This document shows positions 1-9,800 of a stretch of DNA of 53,333 nt, in pieces. The notes below the pieces were generated by a model that was not told the DNA's origin, made no database searches, and saw nothing but the letters and a program-made list of their open reading frames with translations. The first letter of the stretch is position 1, and every line of letters starts with the position of its first letter. The stretch comes from Oscillospiraceae bacterium (GTDB lineage: Bacteria; Bacillota; Clostridia; Oscillospirales; Oscillospiraceae), in contig JAHHSD010000009.1 in assembly GCA_020025425.1 (NCBI GenBank), positions 1-53,333 of the forward strand, written 5' to 3'. A program made the translations under genes and the position numbers.

Positions 1-70
1 AAAAATTTTTTCTGTACAGCAGAAATGATAATTTCATGCTCCGCCCTCGAATCGTTGCAGAATTCCGAAT

Positions 71-161
71 ACGTATTAGAAGCGTATTAAATCCGTGTTG
101 CTCCTGTCGTTTTCTGCGTGCGTGCGTATTATCAGCGTATTAGCAAGGACAATGCGTATAA
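71..161. repeat. Five helically phased GCGTATTA-type repeats
   Basis: Five copies of an 8-mer close to GCGTATTA (TAATACGC on the minus strand) lie at 71-78, 82-89, 124-131, 135-142 and 154-161 (the last is GCGTATAA). The first four form two pairs, each with 11-bp start-to-start spacing, and the pairs are 53 bp apart, so these four sites fall on one face of the helix. This is typical of multi-site protein binding such as integrase arm sites, iterons or a cooperative repressor. They lie beyond the terminator of the defence operon. Positions 1-328 contain no convincing complete gene. A short minus-strand reading frame could start at 37 and run off the window edge, but it is too short to judge. 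Confidence 0.6.
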
Positions 162-200
162 AGCGTTGTCAGTGAAATAATTGATTGAAAAAAATGGCAG

Positions 201-234
201 AAAAAACAACCCCGCTCAAGCGAGCAGGGTTGTT
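201..234 (-). terminator. Terminator of the mcrBC/defence operon
   Basis: The inverted repeat AACAACCC(C)GCTC / GAGC(A)GGGTTGTT spans 205-234 with a four-base loop. On the minus strand the stem is followed directly by a run of six T (206-201). This is a classic Rho-independent terminator about 95 bases after the mcrC stop codon, so the whole left-hand operon ends here. Confidence 0.85.
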
Positions 235-328
235 AGCGAAATTGCAACTATAAACTTCAACTGGTCATAGCAAACAGCTTCTGTGCCACACTGGAAAAGT
301 TTCTAAATAGATCGATATCCGGTTGTGT

Positions 329-1606
329 TCATCTTTCTTCCATCAGCTTCTGCAGCTCCGTCATGCTCTCCTGCACGCGAAACAGATCCACAAACCGCAC
401 AAGTACATGAAACCCGTCTTCGCCATGAAAATCCAGCGGTTCGTCTGCATCCACCCATTCTGTTTTCGGGTAAAGCAGGGTCACAGTTTCAGCACCATAC
501 TTTTTCTGGTAGGCATACATCTGGTACATATCTGCCTGGGAGATCCCCAGGTTTCTCTGTGTTTTATTGAGCAGCTTCCACTTGGTATCCAGCACAAACA
601 CGGCCCCGTCTATTCTGCGGTGAACAACCAGATCCGGTCTCAGCTGGAATTTCTTTGACGTTTCAAACAGCCAATGGGACCTGTCCTGTGCTGTGATCCG
701 GTATGCCTCCCCTCCCAAGCTCCGCTTTAGCTGGGCGGCTATATAGCTCTCAAACAGCTTCTCCATGGGATAAAGCAGCGCAAAGGCCCGCTCCTGCCCA
801 GTGAAGGATGTAAAGCTGTGGTTGGTCAGAAAGATGCGGCACCAGCGCAGTATATTTCGGTAATCCTTCATACTGCGGTCTGATACGCACTGAGCGAAGT
901 CACGTTCTATACTTCTGGACCGATCCACCTGCTCCATTGTCTGCAACAGCATTCGGATATCCCGTCGGTTTTTCTCATTGACTGACTTCCGTTCAAGGAT
1001 GAGAAGGGTGGATTTGATCAGCCGGTTTTCGGGGCGGTTGATCGTAAACGCATCATAGGCCACATAGCAGCGCTCTTGATGTGCAAAATTTTTACGCAGC
1101 TGCTGCGAGAACAATAATTTCCCCTTGATGAGGTTCAAATTCTCCTGCACATTTTCATATCCGCACTTTAACCCCCGCTGCACCAGCAAAAGCAGCTCAT
1201 CCAGAAACATTCGGATGAAAATCTCTAGAACATCCATATTTACAATATCCACCTGTGCCGGGGGCAAGGTGTGGTTGGGGGCTTCTCTGAGGGTTTTCAG
1301 CATTTGTAGGAGCAGCTTTTTTGACTTTGAATGAGCCTTGTCATCCTTCACAACTGAATAAATTTTGGGTAAGATCTGTATCACTGCCCCATCTGGGAGC
1401 ACAATGATCCCCACATAGTTTTTTGCAGTAATGACCTCACCCAAGGCACCTTTACTGGTCAGCCCCAGAAGCTGTGAGGACTGATCAGATAGGACAAACT
1501 GACGCAGCTGCTGAAAGGTACGGTCAGGCAGCGTCACATACCCGTCAATGTGCTTTTCACTGAGAAAAGAGCCATATTCCGTTGTTGTATACACTCGTTT
1601 TCCCAT
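329..1606 (-). CDS. mcrC: McrC-family subunit of a McrBC-type restriction system
   Basis: This 425-residue protein is the likely nuclease partner of the McrB motor encoded just upstream. McrBC systems cut DNA carrying modified cytosines, with McrC supplying the nuclease and activating McrB's GTPase. The N-terminal half has the McrC-type segment with IIVLPDGAVIQILPKIY. Near the C-terminus RPDLVVH followed by FVLDTKWK fits a PD-(D/E)XK nuclease core (D...DxK). The stop codon of mcrB overlaps a possible TTG at 1621, but the ATG at 1606 has GAGGG eight bases upstream and was chosen. Length fits the family. Function is inferred from family and gene pairing; the recognised modification cannot be read from sequence. 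Confidence 0.88.
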   Translation of the reverse strand: MGKRVYTTTEYGSFLSEKHIDGYVTLPDRTFQQLRQFVLSDQSSQLLGLTSKGALGEVITAKNYVGIIVLPDGAVIQILPKIYSVVKDDKAHSKSKKLLLQMLKTLREAPNHTLPPAQVDIVNMDVLEIFIRMFLDELLLLVQRGLKCGYENVQENLNLIKGKLLFSQQLRKNFAHQERCYVAYDAFTINRPENRLIKSTLLILERKSVNEKNRRDIRMLLQTMEQVDRSRSIERDFAQCVSDRSMKDYRNILRWCRIFLTNHSFTSFTGQERAFALLYPMEKLFESYIAAQLKRSLGGEAYRITAQDRSHWLFETSKKFQLRPDLVVHRRIDGAVFVLDTKWKLLNKTQRNLGISQADMYQMYAYQKKYGAETVTLLYPKTEWVDADEPLDFHGEDGFHVLVRFVDLFRVQESMTELQKLMEER

Positions 1607-1617
1607 CGTCGAGTCCC

Positions 1618-4560
1618 TCAACTTTCTTTCAGAAAGTCATACGCCTCTGCTTGATATGCAGCCATCCGGTCGATTTCATAGCATCGTTTGTCATCCAGCT
1701 CTAACTCGCTGTGACCAAACAGCTTTTGCACATCATTATCTCGGATTGTAATAAATTCCGTTCCACTGCCTGCGGTTTTCTGATTGTCCCCCAAAACCAT
1801 TCGAATTTTCTCATAATCTTCAAAGAAATACTCCTGAAGCAGAGGGATCACACTGTTGGAGAATATCTCTCCCAGAGTGTCCATCGAGTTATCTTTTTTC
1901 AGCGGCATAAAGTATGCATGACCAATGGTGTGCTCCCGGTCATATAGAAATTCAATTCGGCGGTTCATTGTTCTCAGCAGCTCGGACACAACAATCGTTT
2001 TTCCATTCGACTCAATTTCCACACCAGCCAGCACATCCGGTTCCGGCAGCATCCCATAGAATTGGAAGCGGCGGCGCAGGGCAGTATCCAGCATGGCGAT
2101 GGAACGGTCGGCAGTATTCATAGTTCCGAGGATGGTGACGTTTTTCGGCACACCAAACGGTTTACGTGAATACGGAAGGCTGACCAGCGTTTCCTCTTCT
2201 CCGCCGATTCGCTTGTTCTCCTCGATCAATGTAATCAGCTCACCGAAAATTTTAGAGATATTTCCTCGATTGATCTCATCAATGATAAACACATAGGGAA
2301 TATTTTGAACTTTCTCCGACTGCTCCCCATGCTTTTCAATCATCCTGTAAGCATCCTCCAGAGACACATTACAAAGCTGATACACTGTCCCCTGCACCAT
2401 GGCGTGGCCGCCATTGATGCTCTGAATATCCTCCAGAAAACCCTTAGCCAGCCACTTTACAGGTCTCACCCGTTTATAGTGGGCGTAGTTGTCATCCCAT
2501 TCAGGAGCACCGGTCACAACACCGATTGCGTCAATTTGGGAGGCACTATAACAGGAGAACACAATATCTCCTACTCGCATTCGCTTATAGAAGGCATTCA
2601 AAATACGGGCGCCGCCGTCCTTAAACTCTGTCTCCTCAGAAAAATTCTCACCATAATCATCCCATCCAATCCGGATATGGTCGTTGTTCAGACATTCTGC
2701 TCTGGTTTCATTAGGGCCTGTACCCTCCAGTGAAACCTTCCAGATCGTTGGATCCTCATTGAGGGCATAATCCTGCGTGTTCACCGAGACCGGCCGGGAC
2801 GCCTGCTCGCAGAACCACTTGAACACCCCCGCCTCAACCTGATAGGTCATGCTCTCAGCTTCCTCTTCTCCTTCCGCCTGCGACTTCATTTGGGGACGGA
2901 TGCCTTCAATAAAGTCCTCATAGCCGTAAGACTGGTGGAAGGTCGTAAAGGCAATGCGGTTTTGCTTCTTATATGCCTTGTAACGCTGAAACACCTGCTG
3001 GTAGTCCTCTGCCTTCACCTCATCCAGTGTTTTACCCTCCAGAATCGCCACCGCATACAGCACCGTGTGATAGGTTTTTCCGGTTCCTGGAGGACCATAT
3101 AGGATCATATTTTTAGCAAAGTCCATTTTTTCTCTCTCCTTCGGCGGCTTTTCTTTTTCCTTTTTCTGCTGGCAATATCCATAGAAAATAATATCATCTG
3201 TCAGAAGGTGATGGGCTTGATCCTGATAGCAGTCAGCTGTCAATTTTTTTCGGAGCATAGACTGAAGCTCCTTATCCCGCTCCACTTCATTCCGGATCTG
3301 TTTGGCCATATCCATATAAGTATCGATATTCTGACTGTCCCCTTCTTTGCAATCCGCGTCATATCCAATCAATTTGGACACCTCTGCCAGCTTGCCATAC
3401 TGATACAGATAGTACCTCTCAGGATAGTGGAAGAACAAATAGCGAAGGATATTCTTATCACTTTGGAAATGTCGCTTGTTTTCTGCCTTAAAGCCGCCTC
3501 GGATCAGTAATTCTTCGGCTGACTGTTGGAATATTTCAATCCGCTGCGTCAGTTCCGTCTCCTCCGTAAACAGAGCCCGGAACATCTCCCGGACGGTTTC
3601 CGGCTCCTGTTCCGCAAACCTAAGGATCATCCTCATGGGCAAGCCATAGCCGTTATCCAACAGATTTTTAGCCTGCTTCAACGAGCTTTCCAGCATCCCG
3701 GAAAAATCCTCCGCATCAAGCTTCCAGTGATCCTGAAAGCATTTCACTGCCTGCCACTTATAGAGTTCCTCTGGGATCCAGTTCTCAAAATCATTCTTGT
3801 AGTCCTGGAGAAGGCGTTTGATTGGGTCTGTTTTGTCTCCCATTTCCCAGGGGACCATATCCATGATGCGGTAATTTTTAAACGGGAAATTCTGATCTCG
3901 AAACGCCTTGATTTTTCGGCAGTTCCCGATATAAGTCTCCAGCACTCCTGGCTTCTCCAATGGAATATCCAGCGCCGCAAACGTGCTTTCCTTTCCCGCA
4001 TTACTGTTCAGTACTGGGAAGGTGTCAGGCTTCAGGCAGTGGAGCACCACCGAAGCTGCCGCTGTCTGCATTCCTTTGAAGGTATGATTCAGCACCAGCG
4101 CCGCTCTCTGAAACATCTGCTCATCATCAGATAGATCCAGCAAATCGATGCACAGGCGGATAAACTCCCGTACGGATCTATCGTTTGTCTTATTCTGGAA
4201 CGAATAGAAACCCGTCCCAAACATTCCAATATCATCTTCTGTGCCGACATAGCTACCCTTACAGGAATAATATCCATTCTCCGCATTGGTTTTTAATCGG
4301 TCTACCAAGGCGCACAGATTTTCCTGTTCCTCCTTTGGAAGATGACTCTTCCGTAAAGTCTCTTTCTTTTTCTCGTAGCTGTGCCGCCAGGTACCAATAC
4401 ACATCAAATAGACAGCGTTCAAATCGAGGTAGTTCAGCACAGCAGACTCCACTTCTTTGTATGCGGTGACCACCGCCCGCACTAACTCATAACTGCCGTC
4501 ATAGGAATCCGGGGCCAAATCCGACGCCGTTTTCAGATACTCATAGATCGCAGTATTCAC
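1618..4560 (-). CDS. mcrB: McrB-family AAA+ GTPase with inserted EVE-like domain
   Basis: This 980-residue protein is the motor/recognition subunit of a type IV McrBC system. Walker A is GPPGTGKT (about 489-496), Walker B is VFIIDEINR (757-765), the McrB signature MNTADRS is at 814-820 and an arginine-rich LRRRF is at 828-832. Residues 1 to about 450 form a long N-terminal region that I do not recognise; in this family that region often binds the target DNA. Between Walker A and Walker B, about 605-735, sits an extra module (IWKVSLEGTG, IRIGWDDYGEN, GDIVFSCYSAS) that resembles EVE/PUA-like readers of modified bases. The start is a GTG with AAAGGAGG upstream. The gene has its own promoter and overlaps the mcrC start region. 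The family assignment is firm; the EVE call is pattern recognition. Confidence 0.88.
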   Translation of the reverse strand: MNTAIYEYLKTASDLAPDSYDGSYELVRAVVTAYKEVESAVLNYLDLNAVYLMCIGTWRHSYEKKKETLRKSHLPKEEQENLCALVDRLKTNAENGYYSCKGSYVGTEDDIGMFGTGFYSFQNKTNDRSVREFIRLCIDLLDLSDDEQMFQRAALVLNHTFKGMQTAAASVVLHCLKPDTFPVLNSNAGKESTFAALDIPLEKPGVLETYIGNCRKIKAFRDQNFPFKNYRIMDMVPWEMGDKTDPIKRLLQDYKNDFENWIPEELYKWQAVKCFQDHWKLDAEDFSGMLESSLKQAKNLLDNGYGLPMRMILRFAEQEPETVREMFRALFTEETELTQRIEIFQQSAEELLIRGGFKAENKRHFQSDKNILRYLFFHYPERYYLYQYGKLAEVSKLIGYDADCKEGDSQNIDTYMDMAKQIRNEVERDKELQSMLRKKLTADCYQDQAHHLLTDDIIFYGYCQQKKEKEKPPKEREKMDFAKNMILYGPPGTGKTYHTVLYAVAILEGKTLDEVKAEDYQQVFQRYKAYKKQNRIAFTTFHQSYGYEDFIEGIRPQMKSQAEGEEEAESMTYQVEAGVFKWFCEQASRPVSVNTQDYALNEDPTIWKVSLEGTGPNETRAECLNNDHIRIGWDDYGENFSEETEFKDGGARILNAFYKRMRVGDIVFSCYSASQIDAIGVVTGAPEWDDNYAHYKRVRPVKWLAKGFLEDIQSINGGHAMVQGTVYQLCNVSLEDAYRMIEKHGEQSEKVQNIPYVFIIDEINRGNISKIFGELITLIEENKRIGGEEETLVSLPYSRKPFGVPKNVTILGTMNTADRSIAMLDTALRRRFQFYGMLPEPDVLAGVEIESNGKTIVVSELLRTMNRRIEFLYDREHTIGHAYFMPLKKDNSMDTLGEIFSNSVIPLLQEYFFEDYEKIRMVLGDNQKTAGSGTEFITIRDNDVQKLFGHSELELDDKRCYEIDRMAAYQAEAYDFLKES

Positions 4561-4734
4561 AGATGCTCCTCCTTTGTAAATGAGGCATGCATATTTTTAT
4601 AATCAGCAGGAAAGCCGCACAGGGCTATCCTGTACGGCTTTCCTTGCAGGCGCAGGGCCTGCCGTTATTTAATTATACTTCATCCTGCTGCTTTTGGCAA
4701 TTTATCTCGCCTTATTTGTCAAAACGGAATAATA
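4561..4734 (-). other. mcrB leader with strong hairpin
   Basis: This gene-free interval contains the mcrB promoter and, downstream of it in the transcript, a long imperfect stem at 4608-4642: GGAAAGCCG and ACAGG pair with CCTGT and CGGCTTTCC. A smaller GCAGG/CCTGC stem lies next to it at about 4647-4663. Neither is followed by a U-run, so they are not intrinsic terminators in this direction. The leader is about 105 bases. It may protect the message, attenuate read-through from upstream, or be a processed RNA. Confidence 0.5.
4672..4700 (-). promoter_or_regulatory. Sigma-A-type promoter of mcrBC
   Basis: On the minus strand TTGCCA (4700-4695), a 17-base spacer and a perfect TATAAT (4677-4672) precede mcrB. 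This suggests that mcrBC can be transcribed apart from the type I operon upstream. Confidence 0.65.
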
Positions 4735-6009
4735 TTATTCTTTCTCCTCACCATCAAGCGCCCACTCTTTGAATTGCACGATAGGGAGCGGTTTCCACTG
4801 TGCATATTTCATCACCAGGGATTCTTTGTCCGTTGGAAAATGGATAAACTCAGAAATATGCTCTTCCGGAAAGAGACTCTCACAGCCAACAAGTAACATA
4901 CTGTCAGGTACGATTCCTACCTTTTCTTCTCCCTTCAGCCGAGCTGCCAGCAGCTGGGCATTATGAAGATATACCGGAAGTCCCGCACCTTTTAATGCCA
5001 GATAAAATTTGATTGTCTCTATCGTGCGAGGATATGAGCTGCCCTCCAAGTGCAGCTCATATCCTCCGCTTTTCTCCACGACAAACAGACTGATGTGGGT
5101 ATCACTTCCACCACGGCATACCTCCCAAGGATGACCGCCCGTCTGTTTTCTGGCATGATACCAGTCCGAAAAAGCCTCCTCAGAATTGCCTGTGATCTCC
5201 GAAAGTCCATCATCTCGACCATCCGCATGGAATGCGTACTGGTCTTTCGGAGAAAGGTCCAGGCCAGAGTAGTGATTTGCACGATATCCAAGGGCACAAA
5301 ATCCATAAAAGTCATTGGCTGTCATGCCGGTCAGCAGAGGACGGCAAGGATTCTTGCCGTCTCTCTGTTGAGCCGTTAAAGCAAAAAATAATTTGATTTC
5401 TTCTGGCGAGATTCCCATAAAAAAGGCAGCCTTTTGTTCCAGATAAATCTTCCACAGCTGTTCACGTCTGATGGTTCCGATCCGCTTTCGATAGGGCAAT
5501 TCCTGTTCTATATGCTGCTGATATACACCCGCTCGAAGTTCATCAAGACAAGTCTTTACCCCATCGATCAGCCACTGGATAAATTCTGTTGCATTGTGAG
5601 AAGTACTGCTCTTTTGGCTGGATAATTCCTCAAAAACTATGCTGTTTTCGAGGATGATGGATCTGTAGCCAGTACCGCTGTTCTCTCTTGCTGTAAGCTG
5701 AAACCAGCATACTTGATGTGGGAACTCCTGCTGCCACCAGTTTTCAAATTCATTGCGGTCAGACACCTGACCTTCCGCAAGGAGTGCATCAAAATCGCCA
5801 AAGTCCTTGATTGGTCCTCTCCGAGCCCGTAACCACAGCCTTCTGGCTCCCGTTTCATCAGGCTCAATGTGTAAGAGCAGCCGGAACAGCTCCTCCCAAA
5901 GCAGGCTGCTCTGGGCATCAAAGCCAAAGCCGCTTGCTCCGAATCCACGGTGAAACTGCCCAAAATATTCTTTGTATCGTGTGATCTGCGGTGCTGTCAA
6001 GCTGCTCAC
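4735..6009 (-). CDS. Uncharacterised 424-residue protein of the defence island
   Basis: I do not recognise this protein. It is soluble-looking, with no signal peptide or membrane segment, and is rich in tryptophan and aromatic residues. The N-terminal third has GFGFDAQSSLLWEELFRLL and a charged RARRGPIKDFGDFDALL stretch. The C-terminal half has a glycine- and histidine-rich segment at roughly residues 290-310 (GGHPWEVCRGGSDTHISL) that looks like a conserved core, followed by an alternating hydrophobic stretch. The start is GTG with GGAGGGG nine bases upstream. It lies 122 bases after the metallopeptidase gene and 174 bases before mcrB on the same strand, so it could serve either the type I or the McrBC module. 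No function is assigned. Confidence 0.8.
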   Translation of the reverse strand: MSSLTAPQITRYKEYFGQFHRGFGASGFGFDAQSSLLWEELFRLLLHIEPDETGARRLWLRARRGPIKDFGDFDALLAEGQVSDRNEFENWWQQEFPHQVCWFQLTARENSGTGYRSIILENSIVFEELSSQKSSTSHNATEFIQWLIDGVKTCLDELRAGVYQQHIEQELPYRKRIGTIRREQLWKIYLEQKAAFFMGISPEEIKLFFALTAQQRDGKNPCRPLLTGMTANDFYGFCALGYRANHYSGLDLSPKDQYAFHADGRDDGLSEITGNSEEAFSDWYHARKQTGGHPWEVCRGGSDTHISLFVVEKSGGYELHLEGSSYPRTIETIKFYLALKGAGLPVYLHNAQLLAARLKGEEKVGIVPDSMLLVGCESLFPEEHISEFIHFPTDKESLVMKYAQWKPLPIVQFKEWALDGEEKE

Positions 6010-6056
6010 GATTTTTCTCCCCTCCTCTTTTCATGGATATCAATTGTGTCCCATCA

Positions 6057-6131
6057 TACACTGCAAGATGAGGAACCGCCTTCCAGATACCGCTCATACT
6101 TTCCGTTTTTCTTTACTCTGGCGTAGATGTC
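6057..6131 (-). pseudogene. Coding-like segment after the metallopeptidase stop
   Basis: Directly after the TAA stop of the metallopeptidase gene, the same frame stays open for 25 codons (DIYARVKKNGKYERYLEGG...) to a TGA at 6054-6056. The composition is protein-like (basic, then Gly/Ser) and there is no start codon of its own. It could be a remnant of a lost gene or chance. Confidence 0.3.
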
Positions 6132-6866
6132 TTAATAATTCCTGCAAACTGAGTTTTCCTCCAATACGACTTTTCGCTCTCTCCAATCTGGCATCAGCAT
6201 GGTAAGAAAAGCATAGAAGCGTTTTGAGTGATCTGGATGGATGAAGTGACAAAATTCATGCATCACCACGTATTCAATACAGTTTCTAGGAGCTTCCAAC
6301 AGCCGCTTATTCAGTGTAATGATCCCCTTTTTCGCCAGGCAGGAGCCCCAGCGTGTCTCCATATCACGGATTCGCAGCTTTGGCATTTCAACGTCATATT
6401 TCTGAAAGGTTGGGTATAGAGCCAAGATCACTTCACCAAACGTTTCACGGCACTGCTTCTCAAAATATTTCGTAACAATTCTTTGCTTCCTTTGGAAATC
6501 ATCCGGATCTTTTACACGGAGATACAAGTACACGCCGTCAGAAAACACTTCTTCTTTTACGGACTGCTCTACCTTCAGTCGTAACCCCCGACCCAATAGG
6601 CAAAAGTTTTCTCCGCTGATATACTGCTTGGGTTTCGGCGCATATTCTGCCATCGTTCGGAATTTCTTTTGTGCAGAGAGGATATAGGCCCCCTTGCTCT
6701 GGACAAACTCGTCCACTTTCTTAGGCGGGACAGATGGATTGGCAGAGACATAGACACTGCCATCTTTCCGAATTCTGAGATTCAGGTTTTTCACCTGTTT
6801 GGATTCCAGCACATACTGGATGGTCTGACCTTCATAGAAAACGGTTCGCATCAATTCCTGGGCCAT
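6132..6866 (-). CDS. YgjP-type (M48-like) metallopeptidase
   Basis: This 244-residue protein is of the YgjP/DUF45 zinc metallopeptidase family, which often accompanies type I restriction genes. The zinc site is HEFCH (203-207) with a third ligand H214 in HPDHS. The family hallmark TRWGSC is at 181-186, followed by ITLNKRLLEAP. The ATG at 6866 lies four bases after the hsdR stop and has GGAGG about ten bases upstream. A longer start at 6902 would lie inside hsdR and was rejected. Translation is probably coupled to hsdR. Its substrate is unknown; controlling the turnover of restriction subunits is one possibility, but that is speculation. Confidence 0.85.
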   Translation of the reverse strand: MAQELMRTVFYEGQTIQYVLESKQVKNLNLRIRKDGSVYVSANPSVPPKKVDEFVQSKGAYILSAQKKFRTMAEYAPKPKQYISGENFCLLGRGLRLKVEQSVKEEVFSDGVYLYLRVKDPDDFQRKQRIVTKYFEKQCRETFGEVILALYPTFQKYDVEMPKLRIRDMETRWGSCLAKKGIITLNKRLLEAPRNCIEYVVMHEFCHFIHPDHSKRFYAFLTMLMPDWRERKVVLEENSVCRNY

Positions 6867-6870
6867 GCTT

Positions 6871-9800
6871 TCAGAACCTCCGCAGTGCCACTGTTTTGAC
6901 ATTTTCGATCACCTTGTCGATGGTATCAAAAGACAGCTTCAAGCCACGATTCTTTTCATATTCATAAAACAAATCATCAATATCCTGTGCGATTCGGTCA
7001 TGAATGGTTTTATTGTTGGTCCAGTCTACCTGGCTGTGTGCTGCAATGATTTTGGTAATCTCCTGCGCAATTTCAGCGGTAAAATCAGCCGATACGCCAG
7101 CTTCCTCTGCTTCGTCAAAAATTGCGCTCAAAACGCCATAGAACGCCTGAGCGTGTACATTGTTTTTGATGGATTCGGGATAAGTCACCGTTGTTTTTCC
7201 TGCACGATAATCTTCCATAATTTCGCGCATCTTTGCCAGATATTCAGCCTCAGAAATCACCTTTTCTTTGTACTGATCCAATGCGTCTTTGATCCGCTTG
7301 GAAAAGCTGTCATAGTAGGCCGGATTTTCCTGATATTTTTCGCTGATGCTTTTGGTCATCTTGCTTGTGATGGCATCTGCCTTTGCACGCAGGGAGCCCA
7401 GACTATTCAGCTCCTGTTCCAACTCATCTCGATTCAAAATATCCACCGGATTGGTGATCTGCTTCAAGCCTGCAACGGACAGGTGCGTATCCAACAGATT
7501 TTGCATCAAAGGCTCATATTCACTGTTATCAATGGCGTCTCCGTACCGGGGTTTTACGCTGCGGCGTACCTTGGAAAAGAACACAAAGGCATCTTGGTAG
7601 GTTGCCCGTTCATCCTTAGGCACTGCTTCATAAGCCTGCTGTGCGTTCAGGACCACATTGAGTGCTTTACCGAAGGCACACAGCAGATTGTAAAACGCTT
7701 CCCGCCGCTTATCATCTGCAAGAAAATCCTCTATTTCGTTGATATCGTCCTGATTGGACACAGGTGCAAAGAGATTCATCAAGTTGGAATAGGCTTCCCG
7801 CAACTTTCCGACTGCGGACATGACATCCACGACAACGCCCTTCAGGTCACCACCGTCGAAGTTCTCCAGTCCGGCACCGCTGTACAGCTCCATGGCAGTA
7901 TCCAGCTTTTCAATCAAGCCCCGGTAATCCACGATCAGGCCGTAGTCCTTGCCCTCAGACAGGCGGTTGGTTCGGGCGATGGCCTGCAAGAGCCCGTGTT
8001 CTTTTAACTCCTTGTCAATATACAGCACCTGACAAATGGGCGCGTCAAAGCCGGTAAGCAATTTACTGCACACAATGAGAATATCGATCTCACCGTCACA
8101 GAACTTGTTTTTCATGGTCTCCTCATAGCGGTCTGCGTCGCCATACTGCCGCATCATCCTGTTCCAGTAGGCGATTACTTTGTCGTCAGTACCCTCATCC
8201 ATATCGTCTACGCTCTCTCGCATATCGGGAGGTGAAATGACTGCGGCACAAGTGATATCTCCAAACTGCTCAAAGCACTCCAGATAGCGGATTGCGTCCC
8301 GCTTATAGTTGGTGGCCAGCATGGCTTTGAATCCGGTATCCTTGAAGCCCTCTGTAAAGTGCTCACTGATGTCCAGAGCGATCCGCTTGATGCGGGCATC
8401 CGTGGAGGTCAGACGCCGGATGCTGCTCCATTTTTTGCGCAGATCCTCTTTCTGCGCATCGGTCAGCCGTTTAGTCGTCTGCTGGAACCAGAGGTCAATG
8501 TTTTCCTCGTCCACCTTCTGTTCCACAAAACGCCCTTCATAAATCAACGGCACAATGGCCCCGTCTGCCACGCCGTCGCTGATGGTGTACTTATGGATCA
8601 GCTTGCCAAACTTGGACATGGTATTCTTTTCTTTTTTCATCAGGGGTGTGCCTGTAAAGCCGATATAGCAGGCGTTGGGGAATACTGTTCGCATTTTGGT
8701 TGCCATTAGGCCGTAATTGGAACGATGGCTCTCGTCTACCAAGATAAACACATCTCGGGAGAGGTTTTTCAAATCCAATCGTTCGGCAGTATTAAACTTG
8801 TTGATGATGGTTGTGATTACATCTGCCTTTTGATCCTCCACCAGCTGCACCAAATGGCGGCCACTGGTGGCTTGTGCGGGGCTTAACCGGGTGTGGGCGA
8901 AGGTGGACGCAATTTGTCCGTCCAACTCTTTGCGGTCGGTGACGATGATCACTCTCGGATGACAGGAAGACAGCTCCAGCAGAATATACTTGGCCAGCAT
9001 GACCATGGTCAGGCTTTTGCCGCTGCCCTGGGTGTGCCAGATGACACCGCTTTGACGGTTGCCCTGTTCATCCTCCTGCACAATGGTTTTCAGAATTTCT
9101 TTGATGGCGAAATACTGCTGATATCGGCAGATTTTCTTGATGTTGGCGTCAAATAGGACAAAATACCGAATCAGCTCCATGACCCGCTCCACGCTGAACA
9201 GAGAAATGATATTCTGATCCTGTACGGTGGGGGTGCGATCTCCTACCCATTTGTCCAGCCGTTCCTGCATCCACCCTTCGTCCTGCTCCTTCCACACATT
9301 CCAGAATTTCTTTATAGTTCCCGCGGTGGCATATTTGACGGCGTTCTTATTGGTTGCCATGACGATCTGCGCATATTTGAACAACTGGGGGATATACTCC
9401 GGCTGCTGATTGCGGACAGTTTGCTGCACTGCCTGTTCTACACTGATTTGGGGAGCCTTGCACTCGATGACAGCAAAGGGGATACCGTTGATGAACAGCA
9501 CAATATCCGGTCTTGCATTGTGCTGTTTGTCCACACTGTCTACAGAAAACTCTTCGGTGACATGGAAGAGATTATTTTCCGGGTGTTCCCAGTCAATGTA
9601 TTTCAGATTGAAGCTGAGGGGTTTTCCGTCGCCAACCGTCTCCGGGTAACTCTTGCCCAACAAAAGAGCATCATATATTTTTTCACTGGTGCGGACAAGG
9701 CCGTCCGTCAATGGCTCGTCCAATTCGGCAATGGCCCGCTCAATATTGGCAGAGGAAAACTCATTTTCCACTCCGGCGTAGGCATAGCGGTTGAGCTTGC

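Noticed and set aside
1..60. Minus-strand gene starting at position 37
   Set aside because: Only about 12 codons are visible before the window edge and the Shine-Dalgarno is poorly placed, so it cannot be supported.
71..161. Possible CRISPR array
   Set aside because: The repeats are only 8 bases, spacers of 3-35 bases are irregular, and no cas genes are present.
6865..8007. 380-residue plus-strand open frame opposite hsdR
   Set aside because: Antisense of the hsdR C-terminal region; rich in Ile/Phe/Cys/His with no domain, and no promoter or Shine-Dalgarno.
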